A stretch of DNA of 64,000 nt from Eutrigla gurnardus. Taxonomy: Eukaryota > Chordata > Actinopteri > Perciformes > Triglidae. The stretch covers positions 1,054,001 to 1,118,000 of the forward strand of contig OY741268.1 of the NCBI GenBank assembly GCA_963514095.1. Direction: 5' to 3'. A program made the position numbers and the translations under genes. This document shows, in pieces, positions 47,351 to 57,300 of the stretch. The notes beneath the pieces were generated by a model, which had not been told where the DNA came from, did no database searches, and saw nothing but the letters and a program-made list of their open reading frames with translations. Every line of letters starts with the position of its first letter. Position 1 is the first letter of the stretch.

Positions 47351-50171
47351 GTTCAATCTTAAAAATGCATGTGTACTGCATGTGATGGGTTTGAAAATAA
47401 ATAAACATTTGTACTCATACTTGTTGAAGCTTTTTTTTTTAAAATCTGGATCGAATATGAAATCAAATATGGCACATAAATTAAGTGGCTGAGTTAAGGT
47501 TTAATTAAGGCAGATATCAGGAACCACATCTGCAAATCATTTGGCCCAGAATAGGGCCAGTTCTGGTTGTACAGTTTGGCTGAGTTACGGGCCTTATGTG
47601 GCCCAAGTTTTGGATGCCGGATGTGGGCTACTAAAGGACCGTAATTCATTGCTGTATGTGGTCCGAGTGCAAGTGGGTTGTGTGGCCCATCACCGGGCCC
47701 GACCAGTTTTGCTATGTGGGGTAGTAGACATTAGTAGTGTAGATATACAGTTGAAATACACATATTTGTTTATCTACTCTTTACATTTATTAAATGTATT
47801 GTCTCTTCCTTTTTCCCAGTGTTTTCCCAGCGAGTTTAGATACACAAATATCGCATTTGTCAATCGTGGTATTTTATTTTGAAAATTGCTTTTATTTTGA
47901 AAATTGACCGGATTGTCTCGTGTTTCTTTGTGTGATTTCCTGCCAGAATTGACTCGATCGCTCGCGGCGCTCCGCATCTGTTGTGAACTACACTATCGCT
48001 TAAAGGGATAGTTCGGAATTTTGGACATAAGACCTATTTCCCAACTCAGCCGGTGTGTTCGAGACGTCGGAGACGTTTTCAAGAAATTTCATTCAGTTCT
48101 TCTAGTTGCCGAGTTCGCTTGTGCTATGGCTAGCGCAAGTCAATCATTCTAGTTAGCGTGGCATTAAAAACACTCATACTGACTCCACAGTGCACCCGAG
48201 GCAAATCAATTGTAACGGCAGACTATCGATGTACATATCTGTGTTGATAGAATGTTTAATATAAAACCAACCTTGCATTTTTAAGGATTTATGTCTCAGC
48301 AGCAGCAGCAGCAGCAGCGTGTCATACTTCCTAGTAGGCTATGCCAGCGGCGGACTGATATCACCTAAGCACTAAGTTACCGGTTCTATAATAGTTTGTT
48401 TACCTGCTGTCATTGCTACAGACGCAGAGTAGCCTGCAGTGCTAGTTTCTTCAATCTCACAGAAATGGTCACTTTTGGAGAATATACTGAAACTTTTGAA
48501 AGTGAGTTTTTTTTCCACCCAAACCCAACCGTACGAGCCTGAATATACAGAGGAAGAATTGCACGAGAGCATAGCCGTGGGAAGTGGGGGTGCGGCAGAA
48601 TGTTGATTATTCTATCAACACAGATATGTACATCGACAGTCTAGTGTTTTAATTGATTTGCCTCGGGTCCACTGTGGAGTCGGTATGAGTGTTCTTAATG
48701 TTTAAAGTCTTAAAATATATAAGAAGGCTCCCCGTAATGCCAGAGCAGCCTGCTACTCATCTTTAATAGAGGAAAATAAAAACAACCCTAGATTTCTTTT
48801 CAGTACTGTAGCCAGGCTGACAAAGAGTCACAGCTCTACTGAGCCATGCATTCCTAGAGATCTTAGTAGTAACGACTTTATGAACTTTTTTAATGATAAA
48901 ATTCTAGCAATCCGCGACAAAATTACTTGCATCTTGCCTTCAATTGGAACCGCATTACCCTCAAACTCAGGAGTTTTAGAACTAGCATTAAGACCTGATA
49001 TATATTTAGACTGCTTTTCTCCAATTAACCTAAACCAACTAACGTCAATGATCTCTTCTTCTAAACCTTCAACCTGTCTCCTAGACCCGATACCAACCAG
49101 GCTACTGAAAGAAGTCTTACCCTTAGTTAGCGCGTCGCTATTAGATATGATCAATGTGTCTTTATTAACAGGCTATGAGCCACAGTCATTTAAAGTAGCT
49201 GTAATTAAACCTCTTCTTAAGAAGCCTACTCTAGATCCAGGGGTTTTAGCAAACTACAGACCAATATCAAATCTTCCTTTTCTCTCTAAGATCCTTGAGA
49301 AAGTAGTCGCCAATCAGCTGTGTGACTTTCTCAACAATAACAGTCTACTTGAGGAATTCCAGTCAGGATTTAGAGTACATCATAGTACAGAGACAGCTCT
49401 GGTGAAAATTACAAATGACCTTCTTATTGCTTCTGACAAAGGACTGGTTTCTGTACTTGTTCTGCTAGATCTTAGTGCTGCATTTGACACCATTAACCAT
49501 GAGATTCTAATATGTAGACTGGAAAAATTAATTGGCATCAAAGGAACCGCATTAAGCTGGTTTAAGTCCTATTTATCCAATCGATCTCAGTTTGTGCATG
49601 TCAATGAAAAATCCTCCAGGCACACTGAAGTTAAATATGGTGTTCCTCAAGGTTCTGTGCTCGGACCAATTCTTTTCAACTTATATATGCTTCCTTTAGG
49701 CAACATTATTAGAGGACACTCTATAAACTTCCATTGTTATGCTGATGATACTCAGTTATATCTATTGATCAAGCCTGAAGAAACCAATCAGCTAGTTAAA
49801 CTCCAGGCTTGTGTTGATGACATAAAATCCTGGATGACCTGCAATTTCCTGATGTTAAACTCCGATAAAACGGAAGTTATTGTACTTGGGCCTAAACTCC
49901 TCCGAAGCTCGCTGTCTAAAGATATAGCAACTATTGATGGGATTGCCATCGCCTCAAATGCTACTGTAAGAAACCTTGGAGTTATCTTTGATCAGGACCT
50001 GTCCTTTGACTCGCATATTAAACAAACCACGAGGACAGCCTACTTTCACCTGCGTAACATTACTAAAATTAGGCAAATGCTGTCTCAAAAAGATGCAGAA
50101 AAACTCGTCCATGCATTTGTTACCTCAAGGCTGGACTATTGTAATTCTTTATTATCAGGCTGCTCTAGTAA

Positions 50172-51066
50172 GTAAGTAAGTAAGTAAGCTTTATTTGTAC
50201 AGCGCCTTTCACAGACCAGGGTCACAAAGCGCTTCACAGTTAAAACAAAAACAATAACAATACACAGTTAAGAAGTACATACAAATTTAAGTTTAAAAGG
50301 CCAAGACAACTAGGTGACAATCATAGCAGCCCCAAGACAGCTAAGCAAAAGCATGAGCAAACAAATAGGTCTTTAGTTGCTTTTTGAAGGAGTCAACAGA
50401 CTCCATTGAACGCAGAGAGAGCGGAAGATCGTTCCAGAGCCTGGGGGCAACAGCCTGGAAGGATCTGTCTCCTCTGGTCCGGAAACGAGTGCGTGACAAC
50501 ATCAGCAGATTCTGATCCACAGACCTCAGAGCCCGAGTTGGGGTGTAAGGCTGGATCAGATCACTGATGTAAGGCGGAGCCTGGCCATGCAAAGCTCTGA
50601 ACGTTAAAACCAAAATTTTAAAATTGATCCTGGACGAAACTGGCAGCCAATGAAGAGCTTTAAGAATAGGGGTTATATGAGTCCTCCTATTGGTGCGAGT
50701 CAGAACTCTCGCTGCAGAGTTTTGCACTAACTGCAGGCGAGACAGCTCCTTTTTGTTTAGACAAGAAAACAAACTATTACAATAGTCTAAACGCGAAGAC
50801 ACAAATGCATGAGTGATCAGCTCCAAGTCATTTTGTGACACCATTTTCCTGAGTTTCGAAATTTTCCTCAGTTGAAAAAAGCAATTTTTGGTCAGCTGTT
50901 TACAGTGCTGCACTAATGACATGTCTTTGTCAAACACAACCCCCAGGTTTCTTAGGCTCGGTTTGACAGACTGGCCCAAGTCACCCAGGTACTGGTTAAT
51001 CCCTGGAATGGAATCATCAGGGGCAATAACCAGTGTTTCTGTTTTGTCCACATTAATAAATCTCTT
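50172..51066 (-). mobile_element. Second LINE inserted antisense in the first
   Basis: Minus strand; tail GCGCTGTACAAATAAAGC followed by (TTAC)n, visible on plus as TAAGTAAGTAAG at 50169-50184. 5'-truncated within RT. Confidence 0.8.
50341..51066 (-). CDS. LINE RT C-terminal fragment (nested copy)
   Basis: About 241 genuine codons with no stop (the first ~20 residues of the open frame are antisense of the host LINE). Blocks: FINVDKTETLVIAPD, LRNLGVVFDKDMSL, FVSSRLDYCNSLFSCL, LQLVQNSAARVLTRT, ALHWLPVSSRINFKI, PRLWNDLPLSLRSM. CR1/L2-type but a different family from its host. The catalytic YADD is upstream of the truncation, so it is inactive. Confidence 0.8.
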   Translation of the reverse strand, partial: KRFINVDKTETLVIAPDDSIPGINQYLGDLGQSVKPSLRNLGVVFDKDMSLVQHCKQLTKNCFFQLRKISKLRKMVSQNDLELITHAFVSSRLDYCNSLFSCLNKKELSRLQLVQNSAARVLTRTNRRTHITPILKALHWLPVSSRINFKILVLTFRALHGQAPPYISDLIQPYTPTRALRSVDQNLLMLSRTRFRTRGDRSFQAVAPRLWNDLPLSLRSMESVDSFKKQLKTYLFAHAFA

Positions 51067-52572
51067 AAATCTCTCCAGCTGGTCCAGAATGCTGCAGCTC
51101 GTGTTCTGACTAAAACCAGAAGAAGGGATCACATTTCTCCTGTATTAGCTTCTCTGCACTGGCTCCCAGTAAAATCCAGAATAGAATTTAAAATCCTTCT
51201 CCTCACTTACAAGGCTCTTAATGGTCAGGCACCATCATATCTTAAAGAGCTCATTAAACCCTACTGTCCTCCTAGAGCACTACGCTCTCAGAATAAAGGG
51301 TTACTTGTAGTTCCTAAAGTCTCTAAAATTAGAACAGGGGCCAGAGCTTTCAGCCATCAAGCTCCTCTTCTGTGGAACCGTCTTCCGGTTCTGGTTCGTG
51401 AGGCAGACACTGTTCCCACATTTAAGAGTAGGCTTAAAACATTTCTCTTTGACACTGCCTATAGCTAGGGCTGGCTCAGGTTTGCCCTGAGCCAGCTCTT
51501 GGTTAAGCTGCTATAGGCCTAGACTGCTGGGGGATTATAGTGACACACTGAGCCCCTCTCTCTCTCTATCTCTGTGTATGTTCCCCCGGAGTCCCTGTGC
51601 TCTCTTGCCTAGCAGGTCTCCCTGGACCGTGGTGGAACCTGGTCCGGACTGCACCGATGTTGTGGTCTTGTTTGCCTCTTACTGCCAGTATTTTTAATTA
51701 AAGTAATTGACTAAAATCGGCATCTCTACTGTCACTAACTTCACTACTCCCGGGATCACTCCCGGGAGTCTGGCTATGTTTTCTGGTCCAGCAGAGTCCA
51801 CTGAGGTCCTGACCGATTAGCAGACTGCTAACTGACCTGATGCTGGAAACACCACATTGTAGCTCCACCTGCCCGCTGTGTGACTGCTCAACTACTCCTG
51901 CTTTCTGGTCTACGGCGACGTGGTTGGGATGGATCCATCTCGGCTGTGCCTGCTGCCATGGACTACTACTGTTGATACTATTGCTTCTGTTAATACCACT
52001 ACTACTGTTAATGCTACTACTACCATACTACCAACACCAAATGCAGTTGGAACCCAAGGGCCTGGGCTGCACGAGATTTCTGCCTAAAAGCCTATTAAGG
52101 CAGTTTTTTCTCGCCACTGTCGCTGTAACGCTTGCCCCTGGGTGATGTTGGGAATTTGAAATTGTGTTGACTTCTGTTGTGATTTGACACTATAAATAAA
52201 ATTGAATTGAATTGAATGCCCTGCTAACTAGAACGATTGACTTGCGCTAGCCATAGCACAAGCGAACTCGGCAACTAGAAGAACTGAATGAAATTTCTTG
52301 AAAACGTCTCCAGACGTCTCGAACACACCGGCTGAGTTGGAAAATAGGTCTTATGTCCAAAATTCCGAACTATCCCTTTAACAAGGGCAGCGAAAGGAAG
52401 CGGGCTCCACTACGCGCCTATTCGCGGCGCTTCCGCGGCCGGTGTGAACTAGGCGTAATCGGTCCGCCTGAAACTCATCCGGTGAGAAACGTTCCGCGGT
52501 GCAAAAATAAGTGCGATTGTGCAATAACTTCATCTTAATTAACGCGTTAAAGTCCCGGCCCTAATCTATATA

Positions 52573-54204
52573 CACTCAACAAAAATATAAACGCAACACT
52601 TTTGTTTTTGCTCCCATTTTTCATGAGATGGACTTAAAGATCTAAAATTCGTTCCAGATACACAATATTACCATTTCTCTCAAACATTGTTCACAAATCA
52701 GTCTAAATGTGTGATAGTGAGCACTTCTGCTTTGCTGAGATAATCCATCCCACCTCACAGGTGTGCCACATCAAGATGCTGATCTGACATCATGATTAGT
52801 GCACAGGTGTGCCTTAGACTGTCCAAAATAAAAGGCCACCCTGAAATTGCATTTTTTTGCTTTATTGGGGGTCTGGGGACTCAGAACCAGTCAGTATCTG
52901 GTGTGACCACCATTTGCCTCATGCAGTGCAACACATCTTCTTCGCATAGAGTTTATCAGATTGTCAATTGTGGCCTGTGGAATGTTGGTCCACTCCTCTT
53001 CAATGGCTGTGCAAAGTTGCTGGATATTAGTGGGAACTGGTACACGCTGTCGTGTACACCGGTCAAGCACATCCCAAACATGCTCAATGGGTGACATGTC
53101 CGGTGAGTATGCTGGCCATGCAAGAACTGGGACATTTTCAGCTTCCAAGAATTGTGTACAGATCCTTGCAAAATGGGGCCGTGCATTATATTGCTGAAAC
53201 ATGAGGTGATGTTCATGGATGTATGGCACAACAATGGGCCTCAGGATCTCATCACGGTATCTCTGTGCATTCAAAATGCCATCAATAAAATGCACCTGTG
53301 TTCTTCGTCCATAACAGATGCCTGCCCATACCATAACCCCACCACCACCATGGGCCACTCGATCCACAACATTGACATCAGCAAAGCGCTCACCCACACG
53401 TCTGCCATCTGCCCTGAACAATGTAAACCGAGATTCATCCGTGAAGAGAACACTTCTCCAACGTGCCAGACGCCATCGAATGTGAGCATTTGCCCACTCA
53501 AGTCTGTTACGGCGACGAGCTGGAGTCAGGTCAAGACCCCGATGAGGACGACGAGCATGCAGTTGAGCTTCCCTGAGACGGTTTCTGACAGTTTGTGCAG
53601 AAATTGTTTGGTTATGCAAACCAATTGTTTCAGCAGCTGTCTGAGTGGCTGGTCTCAGACGATCTTGGAGGTGAACCTGCTGGATGTGGAGGTCCTGGGC
53701 TGGTGTGGTTACACGTGGTCTGCGGTTGTGAGGCCGGTTGGATGTACTGCCATATTCTCTGAAACGCCTTTGGAGACGGCTTATGGTGGAGAAATGAACA
53801 TTCAATGCACGAGCAACAGATCTGGTTGACATTCCTGCTGTCAGCATGCCAATTGCACGCTCCCTCAATGCTTGTGGCATCTGTGGCATTTTGCTGTAAG
53901 ACAAAACTGCACATTTCAGAGTGGCCTTTTATTGTGGGCAGTATAAGGTACACCTGTGCACTAATCATGATGTCAGATCAGCATCTTGATGTGGCACACC
54001 TGTGAGGTGGGATGGATTATCTCAGCAAAGCAGAAGTGCTCACTATCACACATTTAGACAGATTTGTGAACAATGTTTGAGAGAAATGGTAATATTGTGT
54101 ATCTGGAATGAATTTTAGATCTTTAAGTCCATCTCATGAAAAATGGGAGCAAAAACAAAAGTGTTGCGTTTGTAAAAGTGTTGCGTTTATATTTTTGTTG
54201 AGTG
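52573..54204 (-). mobile_element. Tc1-like transposon with ~280-bp inverted repeats
   Basis: CACTCAACAAAAATATAAAC at 52573 and its inverted copy ending at 54204 lie between TA dinucleotides (52571-52572, 54205-54206). The arms (52573-52852 and 53920-54204) are almost identical. The right arm has an extra tandem AAAAGTGTTGCGTTT. Transposase lies on minus. Confidence 0.9.
52891..53904 (-). CDS. Tc1-like transposase, full length, altered catalytic residue
   Basis: 337 aa, no interruption, usual family length. N-terminal HTH pair (RERAIGMLTAGMSTRSVARA, VHFSTISRLQRRF), a second DNA-binding region (RPHNRRPRVTTPAQD), then the DDE domain: FTDESRFTLFRADG (first Asp), glycine-rich GGGGVMVWAGICY, then FQQYNARPHFARIC where the family normally has Asp in place of Tyr, and WPAYSPDMSPIEHVWD (Glu). 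The missing second Asp predicts no catalysis while DNA binding may remain. It may otherwise be mobilised in trans. Confidence 0.85.
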   Translation of the reverse strand: MSYSKMPQMPQALRERAIGMLTAGMSTRSVARALNVHFSTISRLQRRFREYGSTSNRPHNRRPRVTTPAQDLHIQQVHLQDRLRPATQTAAETIGLHNQTISAQTVRNRLREAQLHARRPHRGLDLTPARRRNRLEWANAHIRWRLARWRSVLFTDESRFTLFRADGRRVGERFADVNVVDRVAHGGGGVMVWAGICYGRRTQVHFIDGILNAQRYRDEILRPIVVPYIHEHHLMFQQYNARPHFARICTQFLEAENVPVLAWPAYSPDMSPIEHVWDVLDRCTRQRVPVPTNIQQLCTAIEEEWTNIPQATIDNLINSMRRRCVALHEANGGHTRY

Positions 54205-54216
54205 TATATATATATA

Positions 54217-54303
54217 TGTGCAAAATCCCCACTCGTTTAATGAATAACCTGCGTGTCATCGCGCTGCTCCAACTCTGCCTGCCTAGAGCGCACCCGCATG
54301 ACT
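54217..54303 (+). repeat. Truncated 5' LTR of BEL/Pao element
   Basis: Identical, as read, to 60659-60745. The rest of the LTR, including its TATA box, and the primer binding site are deleted. Confidence 0.85.
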
Positions 54304-57300
54304 GGTTCGCGGCCTCACCGAGCGAGGAAACCACCAGACCGCTACACTGACCCAAGGGGCTCCTCTAAGCGGACACCCCGCAGTCCTCGCATGTTGGCCA
54401 TCACATTGATTCCCCCATCCTCACAGGGGCAACCACCGACACGGGCAGAGGAACGCCGTGGGCCATCGGATCGTGGAGAGGGTGAAACCAGACCCTCATC
54501 AGCTGAACCCACTGCCGGACCGGACTCAAATGCTCCTCCCCCCAGAGAAGTCAGCCAGCCGGACTCTGGATCAGTTCCCCAAGAACCAGGCACTGCCCTT
54601 AGGGGGCGAGCGGCAGGTGATGCGGGGTCACAGGCTCATGTGCCGAAGGCGTCACCGGAGGAAAGAGTTCAAATTCAGCCTGAGGGTCATGTGTCACCAC
54701 GCCAGGCAGTGTCGAAGGAACAAAGGAGACCATCTCTACAGAGAAGCAGAGCCTCTGACACTAACAGTTCTGGGAGTAGCTGGTCCAGTAGATCCCCCTC
54801 TCAAACCTCGCTGAGCAACGCGCAGGCGGCCAAGTTGGAAGCAGGGAGGAAACTCCTGGCGTTGGAAGACTTAGAGGACGAGATAAAGGAAGAGAGGGAA
54901 ATGGAGGCGAGATATCAACAGTTGGATGAACAGACCCGTGCGGCTCTGAAGGAGAGAGAGGGGCTGACCAGGAGGCTGTCAGAGGAGAGAAGGCTGCGCA
55001 AAGCAAGACGGGAGTTGAAGGAGGCCAGGCTCACCGTGGCAGTACTGGTCAAGGCGACTGAGGCAGAACAAGGACTGGACAGCCACCCCTCATGGGCTCC
55101 TCAGCAATCCAATGGGCCACCACAGTTGCAAAGTGACCGTGACCTGGAGCTAAGCCCCCTCCTCCAAGACGCTCCGAAAGATTCTACTCACACTTCTCAG
55201 CCTCTTCCTATCTCTATGCATACGACACTGACCCCATCACCTTACCGTCCCCTCCCAACAACTGGGAGACCGACAGGGCGGCACCCACGGCATGAGATGG
55301 TGCATGACGAGTCATACGTTCCCCTAACACGTCTAGAAACTGGCAGAGGAGGGGGAACATCACGCCCACCAGCACATGGCGGAGAGGGCCCGGGCCCAGT
55401 GAATCCAGGGTTGGCTGGTGGGGGAAGGCCAGACCACCCAGGGTCTCAGGAAGGCGAGGAACCAGGCTGCTCAGTGGCAGCCAGGGGTATGGAATGTCCG
55501 GCATCACTTGGAGTGGAGGAACCGTCGAGTCCGAGATCAGTGAGGAGGAGGGGAGCATCCCCCGAGCCTCCAGTGGACTCAGAGTCTCCGAATGATGAGC
55601 CGCTGGACCGTACTCTGCCTTCCTCAGGGATGGAGCATCACCCTGGGCCACCAGGGTTCTCCGAGCGTCAAACTGGTCACCAACTGCCACCCCCGGGGAG
55701 CCCAGGGGGTGACGACCCATCCCCAGCTGAAGGCCTAGGGCGACCAGTGATCCCGAGGGGTGAAACTCCCTGGCCCGTGGGAAGCAGAGGTCCGAATAGA
55801 GAAGCTGATATGATGGAGCTGTTAGTAGCATCAGCATATGGCATTCCCAAACTAAGGCTGCCTTACTTCGAGAGTGGCAGGGAGAGTGATTTCGTCTTGC
55901 TCGACATGGCCTTAGGAAATCTGGTGAGCGTCCATACCCATCTGTCAGAACATTTCAAGTTCCAAATCCTCCTAGACCATATAAAGCTCCCCAGTGCCTA
56001 CAAGCTAGCCAAATCACACATGTATGCTAAAGATCCGTACAGCGCTGCCCTGGCTGCCCTGCAAACGAGATACGGACAACCGCGCCAGCTGGTCCAGGGT
56101 GAGATCAATAGCATCCTGAACACCCCGCCAATCAAGATGGGTGACAATGCCGCCTTTCAAGAATTCACCTTGTCGGTCAGAGCTCTTGTTGGGCTGTTAG
56201 AGACGGTAGAAGGCCAGCATGGCAGTGAACTGAAGTGTGGATCCCATGCAGACAAGCTTTTGGGGAAACTGCCTCCCTCCTACCGGGACGGATTTGTGGA
56301 ATACTGCTACAAGTATGGCCTCCTGAAAGATGGAACCAGCCGGACATACACCATTCAGCATCTGTCCACGTGGCTCGACACGAAGGCAAGGGCCAGGAGC
56401 ATCACTCACCGATTCCTGCCTTACTGCCCTTATCACGACAATCATGAGCACTTCTTTGGCTCATGCCCCGCGGTGATGAGGTTCACTCCGTCCCAGCTAA
56501 AAAAGTGGATTGCCGATAACAACAGATGTCGGAAATGCGCTCGTCGCCATCCATCAGACGAATGCACCCTGAGAAAGCCCTGCAACCTGTGTAGCAAGCT
56601 CCATTTGACTATTTTGCATGATAGTAGTGGCGCCGGTTCCATCGATCCAACCCCCGTCATGATGGTCCAATCTCCTCGGGATGAAGCCATCTACCTGGAC
56701 CTGCCTAACCGATCACCGAGGGTCCTGCTGAAAGTTCTTAAGGTCAAACTGCACGCCGGAAACTATAGCCTGGAGACGTTTGCCCTGCTCGACGATGCTT
56801 CCAGCCGGACAATCCTCTTACCCGCTGTGAGACAGCATCTTCACCTCCAGGGGGAGCCGGAGGTGCTTCACCTTCGGACGATTCGGCAGCGGATAGTCCC
56901 TGTGCATGGAATGAAGGTGTCCTTTTCCATATCCCCTGTTGAATGCCCCGGGATAAGATATTCCATTCACAATGCTTTCACTTCTTCCTGCCTTAGCTTG
57001 GCTGAACACTCGTGCCCGGTGGAGGCTCTTCAGAAGCAGTATCCTCACCTTAGAGAGTTGCCCCTTCAGCCCTTCTCTAAAGCAGCCCCCCTCGTGCTCA
57101 TCGGCTCAGATTTCCCAGAACTGATTGTTCCAACTGAGCCTGTCCGAATGGGTCCAAGGGGCGGACCTGTGGCGGTTCAGACGGCTTTAGGCTGGGCCGT
57201 GCAGGGACCGATTAACGCAACTTCACCCGATGAGCCCCTTCTATCCTGCCTCTTCACTGCCTCTATCCACGATCCTCTGCCATGCGCCAACGCCGAGCTG

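Larger units (their letters stand above)
40757..47722. mobile_element. TIR element with CCCACATAGCA ends and TGGCCCA subterminal repeats
   Basis: Left CCCACATAGCAGTGACATT (~40760) and right TTTTGCTATGTGGGG (~47722) are inverted. Both ends have clusters of TGGCCCA/TGTGGC motifs (40780-40960, 47540-47700). No target duplication identified. It contains further insertions. Family uncertain (EnSpm-like is possible). Confidence 0.4.
48703..51468 (+). pseudogene. LINE reverse transcriptase, open except for nested LINE
   Basis: Continuous frame 48703-50171 (about 490 codons): linker ARAACYSSLIEENKNNPRF; RT blocks VAVIKPLLKKPTLD, NYRPISNLPFLSKILEKV, SGFRVHHSTETALVK, LVLLDLSAAFDTINHEIL, YGVPQGSVLGPILFN, FHCYADDTQLY (catalytic YADD, ~49740), ARTAYFHLRNITKIR. 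The frame resumes after the nested LINE at ~51067 with SLQLVQNAAARVLTKTR and ALHWLPV-type blocks to TAG at 51466-51468. It lacks the endonuclease (5' truncation). Few lesions, so relatively young. Confidence 0.85.
48701..52215 (+). mobile_element. L2/CR1-type LINE, 5'-truncated, itself interrupted
   Basis: RT coding from ~48703, 3' UTR with TAC/CTA trinucleotide-rich stretch (51960-52040), tail TGACACTATAAATAAAATTG then (AATTG)n. Inserted into the right arm of the TTAA element between AATG copies (48697-48700, 52216-52219 approx.). Same family as the antisense copy at 5213-8010. Confidence 0.8.
48000..52381. mobile_element. TTAA-target TIR element (piggyBac/Kolobok type) with LINE inserted
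   Basis: TTAA (48000-48003) then AGGGATAGTTCGGAATTTTG; the exact inverted arrangement ends in TTAA at 52378-52381. The inverted arms run ~255 bp (48000-48255 against 52381-52216 plus 48700-48601), so the element is a long-TIR MITE of ~870 bp once the LINE is removed. Contains (CAG)6-7 near 48298. No transposase. Confidence 0.75.
40449..52563. mobile_element. Outer hAT-like element inflated by nested insertions
   Basis: Left end TAGGGCCAGGACTCGATAA (40449) and right end TTAAAGTCCCGGCCCTA (52563) are inverted partners. Flanks ATATATAT and ATCTATAT match at 7 of 8. Its own sequence is about 40449-40756, 47723-47999 and 52382-52563 (~770 bp); everything else is inserted. Pairing the ends across 12 kb is inference, supported by the near-TSD and by intermediate elements having their own boundaries. 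Confidence 0.6.

Noticed and set aside
53152..53829. 225-codon plus-strand frame
   Set aside because: It is the antisense shadow of the Tc1-like transposase on minus.
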